Source: an uncultured Rhizobiaceae group bacterium (GTDB taxonomy: Bacteria > Pseudomonadota > Alphaproteobacteria > Rhizobiales > Rhizobiaceae). Taken from it: DNA of 6,415 nucleotides. Positions 1-6,415 of this stretch are shown here, in pieces. The stretch spans positions 1 to 6,415 of the forward strand of contig CALFBU010000101.1 of NCBI GenBank assembly GCA_937951455.1, in the 5' to 3' direction. Below the pieces are notes generated by a model. It saw nothing but the letters and a program-made list of their open reading frames with translations. It was not told the origin of the DNA and made no database searches. Both the position numbers and the translations under genes were made by a program. Each line of letters begins with the position of its first letter. The stretch's first letter is position 1.

Positions 1-1518
1 ACCAGACTGTTTTTTGTGCGTGTAGTCAGCTTCGTATGTTTTCGTGATTGTTTCACGGAATGCCACTTGAGGCTCACCTACGTTCGCTTCAACCTTGAAT
101 TCGCGCTTCATGCGGTCAACAAGAATGTCGAGGTGCAATTCACCCATGCCAGCAATGATTGTCTGACCTGACTCGTCATCTGATTTAACGCGGAATGACG
201 GATCTTCAGCAGCCAAGCGGTTAAGGGCAATACCCATTTTCTCTTGGTCACCTTTAGTTTTAGGCTCAATCGCGATCTGGATAACCGGATCAGGGAATTC
301 CATGCGCTCAAGAATAACAGGCTTCAGTGGATCAGAAAGTGTATCCCCTGTAGTTGTTTCCTTAAGACCGGCAATCGCTACGATATCACCAGCATATGCT
401 TCCTTGATATCTTCGCGGTCGTTTGAGTGCATAAGCAACATACGGCCAACTTTTTCGCGCTTGTCTTTCACAGTGTTCAAAACAGACGCACCCGACTCCA
501 ACTTGCCAGAATAGATACGACAGAATGTTAGCGTACCAACAAACGGGTCATTCATGACTTTAAATGCAAGAATACCAAGCGGCTCATCATCCGATGCAGA
601 ACGTGTTGTTTCAGCTTCAGTCTTAACGTCGATGCCCTTAATCGCAGGGATATCAAGTGGTGAAGGCAAGAAGTCAACCACAGCATCAAGAAGTGGCTGT
701 ACGCCTTTGTTTTTAAATGCAGAACCACAAAATACAGGGAAGTATTCAGCAGAGATGGTGCCCTTACGGATAAGCTCACGAAGTTTGTCTTCTGAAGGCT
801 CTTCACCTTCCAGATAAGCTTCCATAGCGGCTTCGTCGTTTTCAACAGCGGTCTCGATCATTTCTTCACGGAACTTGTTAGCTGTCTCAACCAGATCTTC
901 TGGAATATCAGTTACATCCCAAGTCGCACCCAACTCTTCACCATTCCAGATCAAAGCCTTCATGGTAATGAGATCAACAAGACCAGCGAATTCGTTTTCA
1001 GCACCAATCGGGATTTGAAGGATAAGTGGCTTACCACCTAAACGCTCTTTGATCATCTCAACTGAACGATAGAAGTCAGCACCGATTTTGTCCATTTTGT
1101 TGACAAAAATCATGCGCGGAACGTGATACTTATCAGCCTGACGCCATACTGTTTCAGTTTGCGGCTCAACACCTGCGTTTGCATCGAGAAGCGCAATCGC
1201 ACCGTCAAGAACACGCAATGAGCGCTCAACTTCAATTGTGAAATCCACGTGGCCAGGCGTATCAATGATGTTGAAACGCTTGTTTACGCCATCACGGCCC
1301 TTCCAGAAAGTAGTCGTAGCAGCTGAAGTAATTGTAATACCGCGCTCTTGCTCCTGCTCCATCCAGTCCATTGTTGCAGCACCATCGTGCACTTCACCAA
1401 TTTTGTGGCTTTTGCCTGTATAATACAGAATGCGTTCTGTAGTCGTAGTCTTGCCCGCATCGATGTGAGCCATGATGCCGAAGTTACGATAATCTTTAAT
1501 TTCATATTCGCGAGACAT
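1..1518 (-). CDS. fusA: Elongation factor G (EF-G), N-terminal 506 residues, 3' end cut by window
   Basis: EF-G is the cytoplasmic GTPase that drives ribosomal translocation and, with RRF, ribosome recycling. I translated the whole visible part and the frame is open throughout. The GTPase motifs are all present: P-loop AHIDAGKT at 17-24, switch I RGITIT at 59-64, DTPGH at 86-90, NKMD at 140-143, and the GSAFKNKG G5 region at 265-272. Domain II follows from about 290. Domain III contains [10 protein letters not shown] at 457-466, and the window ends just inside domain IV (codon 506). Family members are about 690-700 residues, so roughly a quarter is missing. The start ATG at 1518 has AAAGG about ten bases upstream and gives the usual short alphaproteobacterial N-terminus. 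It lies 62 bases after rpsG in the same direction, the normal str operon order; tuf probably follows outside the window. No odd residues or frameshifts were seen. Confidence 0.98.
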   Translation of the reverse strand, partial: MSREYEIKDYRNFGIMAHIDAGKTTTTERILYYTGKSHKIGEVHDGAATMDWMEQEQERGITITSAATTTFWKGRDGVNKRFNIIDTPGHVDFTIEVERSLRVLDGAIALLDANAGVEPQTETVWRQADKYHVPRMIFVNKMDKIGADFYRSVEMIKERLGGKPLILQIPIGAENEFAGLVDLITMKALIWNGEELGATWDVTDIPEDLVETANKFREEMIETAVENDEAAMEAYLEGEEPSEDKLRELIRKGTISAEYFPVFCGSAFKNKGVQPLLDAVVDFLPSPLDIPAIKGIDVKTEAETTRSASDDEPLGILAFKVMNDPFVGTLTFCRIYSGKLESGASVLNTVKDKREKVGRMLLMHSNDREDIKEAYAGDIVAIAGLKETTTGDTLSDPLKPVILERMEFPDPVIQIAIEPKTKGDQEKMGIALNRLAAEDPSFRVKSDDESGQTIIAGMGELHLDILVDRMKREFKVEANVGEPQVAFRETITKTYEADYTHKKQSG

Positions 1519-1580
1519 TTGTCTAACCTTTATTTTTGAACGACCGCTAAAATGCGACCCTACTCAAAACTAATCTTTAA

Positions 1581-2054
<474 letters not shown>

Positions 2055-2063
2055 CTACTACCC

Positions 2064-2435
2064 TTACTTAGGACGCTTGGCGCCGTATTTCGAACGACGC
2101 TGCTTGCGGTCTTTAACGCCTTGCGTATCAAGAACACCGCGAATGATGTGATAACGAACACCAGGCAAATCTTTCACGCGGCCGCCGCGGATCATTACAA
2201 CTGAGTGCTCCTGAAGGTTGTGACCCTCACCAGGGATATAACCAATAACCTCAAAGCCGTTTGTTAGACGAATCTTCGCAACTTTACGCAGCGCTGAGTT
2301 CGGCTTCTTTGGGGTTGTTGTGTAAACACGAGTACATACGCCACGCTTTTGAGGACAAGCCTCCATTGCTGGCACTTTAGAAGCCTTAACTTTTGGCTTG
2401 CGAGGGTTACGAACCAATTGGTTGATTGTAGGCAT
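2064..2435 (-). CDS. rpsL: 30S ribosomal protein S12 (uS12)
   Basis: S12 sits at the decoding centre of the 30S subunit and controls the accuracy of tRNA selection. The 123-residue product matches the family length and aligns without gaps to E. coli numbering: [20 protein letters not shown] at 27-46 and [14 protein letters not shown] around 83-96. Lys43 and Lys88, where classic streptomycin-resistance substitutions occur, are both wild type, so this allele predicts a streptomycin-sensitive ribosome. Asp89, the residue methylthiolated by RimO in other bacteria, is present. The ATG at 2435 is preceded by a purine-rich tract with AAAAGG about ten bases upstream. rpsL is the first gene of the str operon here and is preceded by a long leader and its own promoter rather than directly by rpoC. 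Confidence 0.98.
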   Translation of the reverse strand: MPTINQLVRNPRKPKVKASKVPAMEACPQKRGVCTRVYTTTPKKPNSALRKVAKIRLTNGFEVIGYIPGEGHNLQEHSVVMIRGGRVKDLPGVRYHIIRGVLDTQGVKDRKQRRSKYGAKRPK

Positions 2436-2718
2436 ACAATCCGGACCTTTTCTTTTTTTGACGACTGAGGCGGGTTTGTTTCCCTTACCTTTTCGCCAAA
2501 CATGTTACGTTCAGAAACACCGTGCGAGACCGCCGAGGTATTCCCCATGCAAAAAAGATTCAACCGTTCCAAGAAAACCTTGGCGGAGAACCTTAAAACA
2601 GGCAGAGGACTGTAAACAGTCGTGCACTTACAACTATAAAATCTATATTCAAATCTTGTTTGAGTCTTTAGTTTAGCGCGAGCTGCACCAAATCGAATGT
2701 GACTCACATCGATCTGTT
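2436..2718 (-). other. Predicted long 5' leader of the rpsL-rpsG-fusA transcript
   Basis: About 280 bases separate the predicted transcription start (near 2718) from the rpsL ATG, with no convincing gene on either strand. On the minus strand the leader can form several local hairpins: an 8-10 bp imperfect stem at 2713-2692 at the very 5' end, GACTG-TTTA-CAGTC at 2621-2608, and CCAAG-GTTTT-CTTGG at 2583-2569, which can be extended by CCG/CGG across a two-base bulge. The last part is purine-rich and carries the rpsL ribosome-binding sequence AAAAGG (2451-2446). No hairpin followed by a T-run was found, so a simple transcription attenuator is not evident. Autogenous control by a ribosomal protein is possible but is inference only. 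A reading frame runs through the leader into rpsL in another frame and is probably spurious. Confidence 0.5.
2692..2713 (-). repeat. Imperfect 22-base inverted repeat at the start of the str leader
   Basis: Reading the plus strand, arms ATCGA and TGTGA (separated by one extra A at 2697) are mirrored by TCACA and TCGAT around a single central C at 2703. In RNA the centre must open, giving a hairpin of about eight base pairs with a five-base loop and one bulge. It starts about five bases after the predicted transcription start, so it could be a 5'-end stem-loop in the mRNA or an operator for a dimeric regulator. The TGTGA/TCACA half-sites resemble CRP half-sites, but the spacing is one base rather than six, so a CRP site is not supported. 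Confidence 0.5.
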
Positions 2719-2724
2719 GAAGAG

Positions 2725-2753
2725 GTAATAGGCCTAACGCCTATACGCGTCAA
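2725..2753 (-). promoter_or_regulatory. Sigma70-type promoter for rpsL-rpsG-fusA
   Basis: On the minus strand a -35 box TTGACG (2753-2748, five of six consensus bases) is followed after exactly 17 bases by TATTAC (2730-2725, four of six). The predicted start is near A2718. It is the best promoter match in the gap and points towards rpsL. The rpoC terminator and two intervening genes make a separate promoter for the str genes necessary. The stretch above the -35 box contains A/T tracts that could act as an UP element, but this is weak. The spacer holds a perfect inverted repeat. Confidence 0.65.
2728..2744. repeat. Perfect 6-bp inverted repeat inside the str promoter spacer
   Basis: ATAGGC and GCCTAT flank a five-base spacer (CTAAC on the plus strand). 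The 17-bp element lies between the -35 and -10 boxes and overlaps three bases of the -10 box. This is a classic position for a repressor operator or a spacer-binding activator. A chance occurrence cannot be excluded for arms this short. Confidence 0.45.
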
Positions 2754-2820
2754 CCCCTTTTTGCGCACGAATGTGAAATTTTGGAGTCAAAACAGCTATT
2801 TGACGCAAAGCGTGATAAAA

Positions 2821-2851
2821 TTGATTCAATATGACACAGTCTGTATATATT
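2821..2851 (+). promoter_or_regulatory. Candidate promoter for the GFA-family gene
   Basis: TTGATT (2821-2826) is followed 17 bases later by TATATA (2844-2849), or 19 bases later by TATATT (2846-2851), with TG just before the first hexamer. The transcription start would fall near 2857, leaving a short leader with a good ribosome-binding site. An alternative is TTGACG (2800-2805) with an extended -10, TGA-TTCAAT (2822-2830), at 19 bases. Neither is a strong match, but both make an ATG at 2831 an unlikely start. Confidence 0.4.
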
Positions 2852-2862
2852 GTCTTAAATGC

Positions 2863-2867
2863 AAGGA
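2863..2867 (+). promoter_or_regulatory. Ribosome-binding site that sets the GFA gene start
   Basis: AAGGA lies eight bases before the ATG at 2876. The in-frame ATG at 2831 has no comparable sequence upstream and would add 15 residues not typical of the family, so 2876 is preferred. Confidence 0.75.
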
Positions 2868-2875
2868 TTAATGCG

Positions 2876-3241
2876 ATGAAGAAACAGGGCTCTTGTCATT
2901 GTGGCGCAGTTACCTTTAAAGTTGACCTGCCACATGGACTGAAAGACGTACATCATTGTGACTGTTCCTTATGCCGTAAACGGACTGCCTATGTAGGCTC
3001 AACAAGCCTTAAAGGGCTACGCATCTTGTCGGGAAAAGATAATCTGACGCTCTATCAATTCAATACAAAAACCGCAAAACACTACTTCTGCAAAACCTGC
3101 GGAATATATACACACCACCAAAGGCGCAGCAATCCTGAGGAATATGGATTTAATGTAGCCTGTCTTGAAGGTGTAAACGCATATGATTTTGCCCCTGCAC
3201 CCATCTATGACGGTGTAAACCATCCATCTGATCAAGATTAA
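2876..3241 (+). CDS. GFA / CENP-V family zinc protein
   Basis: The 121-residue product has the complete cysteine pattern of the GFA fold. CHC at 7-9 and C72/C75 in FCKTCG match the structural zinc ligands, and CDCSLC at 28-33 (C28, C30, C33) matches the second, catalytic-type zinc site. The conserved NVACLEGV segment at 93-100 is also present. The family is named for glutathione-dependent formaldehyde-activating enzyme, but most members have no proven substrate, and formaldehyde-glutathione activity cannot be concluded here. No glutathione-formaldehyde dehydrogenase (adhC/frmA) or S-formylglutathione hydrolase gene is nearby to support that role. It is probably a soluble cytoplasmic protein: no signal peptide or membrane segment is visible. 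The gene is divergent from rpsL and convergent with the cyclic-di-GMP gene, overlapping its stop by four bases (TTAA). The ATG at 2876 was chosen for its ribosome-binding site and family-like N-terminus (MKKQGSCHCGAVTF). Confidence 0.9.
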   Translation: MKKQGSCHCGAVTFKVDLPHGLKDVHHCDCSLCRKRTAYVGSTSLKGLRILSGKDNLTLYQFNTKTAKHYFCKTCGIYTHHQRRSNPEEYGFNVACLEGVNAYDFAPAPIYDGVNHPSDQD

Positions 3242-5625
3242 CCTGTCATTTTCAGGCCAGCGATAGGGGTAGACGTATCTTCTATGTTCGTTTGCGTTTC
3301 ACGCAAGAAATATGCGGGCAATTCTTCTTTCGGCAATGGTTTGCCAAACAAAAAACCCTGAAAGTGCGTACAATGCATTTTTAGCATGACACGCACCTGA
3401 TCAAGCGTTTCTATGCCTTCTGCCGTGACTGTAAGGTTCATTACAGACGCAAGCTTGGTAATGGCTTCCAGAACATTTTTTGCGTTGGGATCTGTTTCCA
3501 AAGACACGATCAATGAGCGGTCAATTTTCAATTTATCAAACGGAAATTTTAGCAAATAAGACAAACTGGAATAACCAGTTCCAAAGTCATCAAGCGATAT
3601 GGCAACACCCATCCCCTTCAATTCTCGCAAGGAGAACATGACTTCTTCTGTGTTTTCCATGAAGAGGCCTTCAGTAATTTCCAGTTCGAGCCTAGAAGGA
3701 CTGAGACCGGTACGTGCCAAGGCGTTTGTAACTGTTTTGACAATATTATTAGACTGGAATTGTTGAGGAGAAAGATTTACCGCTACTGCGATATGCTCTG
3801 GCCAAGTGGTTGCTTGCGAGCATGCCTCATACAAAACCCAATCTCCAATTTCGCCAATGATGCCCATTGATTCTGCAATGGGTATAAAATCAGCAGGAGA
3901 TACCTGGCCACGCTCAGGATGGGTCCGACGCGCCAATGCTTCAAAACTTACTGTTTTAGCCTCTCTAGCTGCTACCAGGGGTTGATAAGCTAGAGCAAGT
4001 TCATTGTTATTGAGTGCATTTTTCAGATCTGCTTCAAGGTTTCTGCGTTCCTTGACGATTTCATCCATTTGGTGCTCGTAAAGCCTGTATGTGCCCCTAC
4101 CCTCTGCCTTTGCTCTGTATAGTGCAAGATCTGCATTATTCATCAGAGTATGCGCATCACTTCCGTCGCGATTACGCAATGTAATACCAATTGAAACACC
4201 AATGTCCAAATTGATGCCATCAATTATAAAGGACTTACAAAGAGCGCCGAGTATGGTTTCAGCAAGCGCTGATACAGACTGCACCGTACCAGCAGATTTA
4301 CAAAGAATCGCAAACTCATCTCCACCAAGCCGCGCAACGACATCTCTTTCTGTAACAACCTTGATCAAGGTTTTTGCTATTTCACCAAGAAGTTTATCAC
4401 CCATAGCATGACCGTGGGTGTCGTTTACCGCTTTAAAACCATCAAGATCCAAGTAAAAAACAGACCATTGCTTATTGCTCTGGGAATCGTCCAAAAGATC
4501 TTGCATTGCCTTTGAGAAATTCTCCCGGTTTACTAGCCCAGTCAAGGCATCATTATGTGCAAGATATGCGATCCGCTCTTCAGTATGCTTCTTCTCTGTA
4601 ATGTCAGAAGCGACACCTCTAAAACCTAAGAACTTGTTTTCTTCATCATACAAAGGCTTGCCTGAAAGGCTAAGCCATTTGGAACCATTAGATCCTGTAG
4701 AAGAAATAACGACTTCCCTGAAACTGGTCTCGTTATTGAAATTTTTTCGCAAACTATCGAGAGAGCGCAGATTCAAAATCTGATAATCAGTACCCTTCGT
4801 ATGGCCTTGATATTCCCCAGGTGTAATGGATTTGAAGCCAACACCTAAAGATTGGAAAAACTCATCTTGGCCTCTTATGATTTGTCCTTGGGAATTCATC
4901 TCCCATAACCAATCCTTCGCGTTTTCTGAAAAATCTTTCAGGAGCAAGCTGATTGTTTCCGATTGCCTTCCCAGCTCCAAACCTGAAATGATGTTCTCTG
5001 CCAGCGTTGCTGATAATGTGTAGCCTGCTCGCATCAATGAAATAGAATAAACAACCAGTAGACCAAGAACAATTAGGCTGGTAGTTGACCATGTATTCAA
5101 CAACGCATATGCGCAACCCAAGGTCAAAATTGCAAGCCATATGAACATGGCACGAGGTACCGCATACAATGACAATGCGCCTCCGCCCATCAGACCACTC
5201 ATAACAGCAATAATAATGACACGATCGCCTTCTAAGATGTTTGGGTATAGCAAGATCGGCATCAATGCCCAAAGTGTGCCGGAGAAAATAGCGGCTTTAC
5301 TAGCTTTTTGGTACGCATTCGTGGAGGCTGTTTTGATAAATCCACGTTTTTTACTCACATGTGAATGATGTAATCCCAGGGACGCCAATATTAACAAAGC
5401 GCCAAGCCAGTAGCTTAAAAGATTTCCTGAAACGTAGTCATGGAAGCTGACATATATAAAAATAGCGCAAAAAACCTTAGCGATCATCATCAGGGGGGTC
5501 GTTTTTGCGATTGAGCTCATTTGGGCAGCACGTAGCCTGCCCGCCTCATCCGAAGCAGGATCAACCCCGAAATAGGGATCGAGAATGGTTAATATGCTTT
5601 TGCGCTGAGACGCCTTTGCGGACAC
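3238..5625 (-). CDS. Membrane-bound PAS-GGDEF-EAL cyclic-di-GMP turnover protein
   Basis: Predicted dual diguanylate cyclase/phosphodiesterase that makes or degrades the second messenger cyclic di-GMP at the inner membrane. Numbering uses the GTG start (795 residues). About six hydrophobic segments lie between 42 and 198 with short loops and no large periplasmic sensor domain. A PAS-like domain (about 229-344) ends in the typical GVASDITEKK. The GGDEF domain (about 352-517) has DLDGFKAVND (393-402) and an intact GGDEF motif (434-438). The inhibitory I-site position reads TERD (425-428), not RxxD. The EAL domain (about 532-774) has EAL at 562-564, N617 in VNLSPQQF, E649, DDFGTG from 679, K700, E736 in AEGIE and Q756, so the phosphodiesterase metal and catalytic residues are all present. 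Net direction of activity cannot be decided from sequence. The gene follows the rpoC terminator, so it probably has its own promoter, but none is convincing in the 56 bases between terminator and upstream TTG codon. An upstream TTG (5649) would add eight residues. Confidence 0.95.
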   Translation of the reverse strand: MSAKASQRKSILTILDPYFGVDPASDEAGRLRAAQMSSIAKTTPLMMIAKVFCAIFIYVSFHDYVSGNLLSYWLGALLILASLGLHHSHVSKKRGFIKTASTNAYQKASKAAIFSGTLWALMPILLYPNILEGDRVIIIAVMSGLMGGGALSLYAVPRAMFIWLAILTLGCAYALLNTWSTTSLIVLGLLVVYSISLMRAGYTLSATLAENIISGLELGRQSETISLLLKDFSENAKDWLWEMNSQGQIIRGQDEFFQSLGVGFKSITPGEYQGHTKGTDYQILNLRSLDSLRKNFNNETSFREVVISSTGSNGSKWLSLSGKPLYDEENKFLGFRGVASDITEKKHTEERIAYLAHNDALTGLVNRENFSKAMQDLLDDSQSNKQWSVFYLDLDGFKAVNDTHGHAMGDKLLGEIAKTLIKVVTERDVVARLGGDEFAILCKSAGTVQSVSALAETILGALCKSFIIDGINLDIGVSIGITLRNRDGSDAHTLMNNADLALYRAKAEGRGTYRLYEHQMDEIVKERRNLEADLKNALNNNELALAYQPLVAAREAKTVSFEALARRTHPERGQVSPADFIPIAESMGIIGEIGDWVLYEACSQATTWPEHIAVAVNLSPQQFQSNNIVKTVTNALARTGLSPSRLELEITEGLFMENTEEVMFSLRELKGMGVAISLDDFGTGYSSLSYLLKFPFDKLKIDRSLIVSLETDPNAKNVLEAITKLASVMNLTVTAEGIETLDQVRVMLKMHCTHFQGFLFGKPLPKEELPAYFLRETQTNIEDTSTPIAGLKMTG

Positions 5626-5630
5626 GAACT

Positions 5631-5638
5631 TCTCCCCT
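5631..5638 (-). promoter_or_regulatory. Ribosome-binding site that sets the GTG start of the GGDEF-EAL gene
   Basis: On the minus strand AGGGGAGA (5638-5631) lies about six bases before the GTG at 5625. The upstream in-frame TTG at 5649 has no such sequence before it, and this Shine-Dalgarno sequence would then lie inside the coding region. GTG at 5625 is therefore preferred. Confidence 0.7.
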
Positions 5639-5705
5639 GCATTAAACAATACATAGAAGAAAACAGTTTACTAAACGTAACCAATCAGTATTTTTGAAGA
5701 TTGAT

Positions 5706-5733
5706 AAAAAAAGGCCGCCCAAAGGCGACCTTT
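5706..5733 (-). terminator. Rho-independent terminator after rpoC
   Basis: On the minus strand AAAGGTCGCC (5733-5724), loop TTTG, then GGCGGCCTTT (5719-5710) forms a ten-pair stem with one G-U pair. It runs into a seven-base T tract (5712-5706). It begins 24 bases after the rpoC stop codon and separates rpoC from the downstream cyclic-di-GMP gene. The opposite strand has only a four-base T tail, so termination of plus-strand transcripts would be weaker. Confidence 0.92.
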
Positions 5734-5757
5734 TGAGATTTATATCTAGCTAAATAC

Positions 5758-6415
<658 letters not shown>

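Noticed and set aside
1519..1580. Possible hairpin GGUCGC/GCGGUC in the rpsG-fusA gap
   Set aside because: The six-pair stem relies on two G-U pairs and is not followed by a T-run. It is too weak to call a terminator or control site.
2398..2676. Plus-strand open frame of 92 codons opposite the str leader
   Set aside because: No recognisable protein. It begins inside rpsL antisense and ends in the leader; the long open frame is probably chance.
2264..2707. Minus-strand open frame of 147 codons running through the str leader into rpsL
   Set aside because: It overlaps most of the first half of rpsL in another frame and has no ribosome-binding site. Its GTG start would lie about 11 bases from the predicted transcript start. 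Its product shows no recognisable domain.
2692..2713. CRP-type binding site based on TGTGA and TCACA
   Set aside because: CRP half-sites need about six bases between them; here there is one.
2831..2875. Upstream ATG for the GFA gene, adding 15 residues
   Set aside because: The extra residues do not match the family and no ribosome-binding site precedes it. The candidate promoter -10 lies inside this stretch, whereas the ATG at 2876 has AAGGA eight bases upstream.
3242..3256. CCTG...CAGG inverted repeat just after the GFA stop as a terminator
   Set aside because: The stem is only four base pairs, has no T-run after it, and lies within the end of the GGDEF-EAL coding region.
4862..5272. Minus-strand open frame of 136 codons inside the GGDEF-EAL gene
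   Set aside because: It is an out-of-frame shadow within the membrane and PAS region of a well-supported protein, and its own sequence shows no domain.

Overview
The window is most likely chromosomal DNA of an alphaproteobacterium. RpoC, EF-G, S7 and S12 all read as intact alphaproteobacterial-type proteins: EF-G begins [25 protein letters not shown]7 is the 156-residue form, and RpoC ends in the alphaproteobacterial [20 protein letters not shown] style. Base composition looks moderate to AT-leaning by eye. The genus cannot be named from this window.

Layout from right to left, the direction in which most genes are transcribed (minus strand): (1) 6415-5758, the 3' end of rpoC, closed by a strong intrinsic terminator at 5733-5706. 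(2) 5625-3238, a large membrane-bound PAS-GGDEF-EAL protein predicted to make and/or break cyclic di-GMP. (3) 2876-3241 on the plus strand, a small zinc protein of the GFA/CENP-V family, convergent with the cyclic-di-GMP gene and sharing a 4-base stop overlap (TTAA). (4) 2436-2875, a non-coding divergent control region with a good sigma70-type promoter for the ribosomal genes, a predicted leader of about 280 nt, and a candidate promoter for the GFA gene. (5) 2435-2064 rpsL, 2051-1581 rpsG and 1518-1 fusA (3' end outside the window): the start of the str operon.

In many alphaproteobacteria rpoBC is followed closely by rpsL-rpsG-fusA-tuf. Here about 3.3 kb lies between rpoC and rpsL, holding two genes with no obvious role in translation or transcription. 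The rpoC terminator and the new promoter upstream of rpsL suggest the two housekeeping blocks are separate transcription units in this organism.

I see no mobile element, CRISPR array, tRNA, rRNA, toxin-antitoxin pair or defence gene. The best leads are the composite inserted locus, the cyclic-di-GMP enzyme with intact catalytic motifs but a degenerate inhibitory site, and the long structured str leader with two inverted repeats at or next to its promoter. None is clear evidence of a new biological system.
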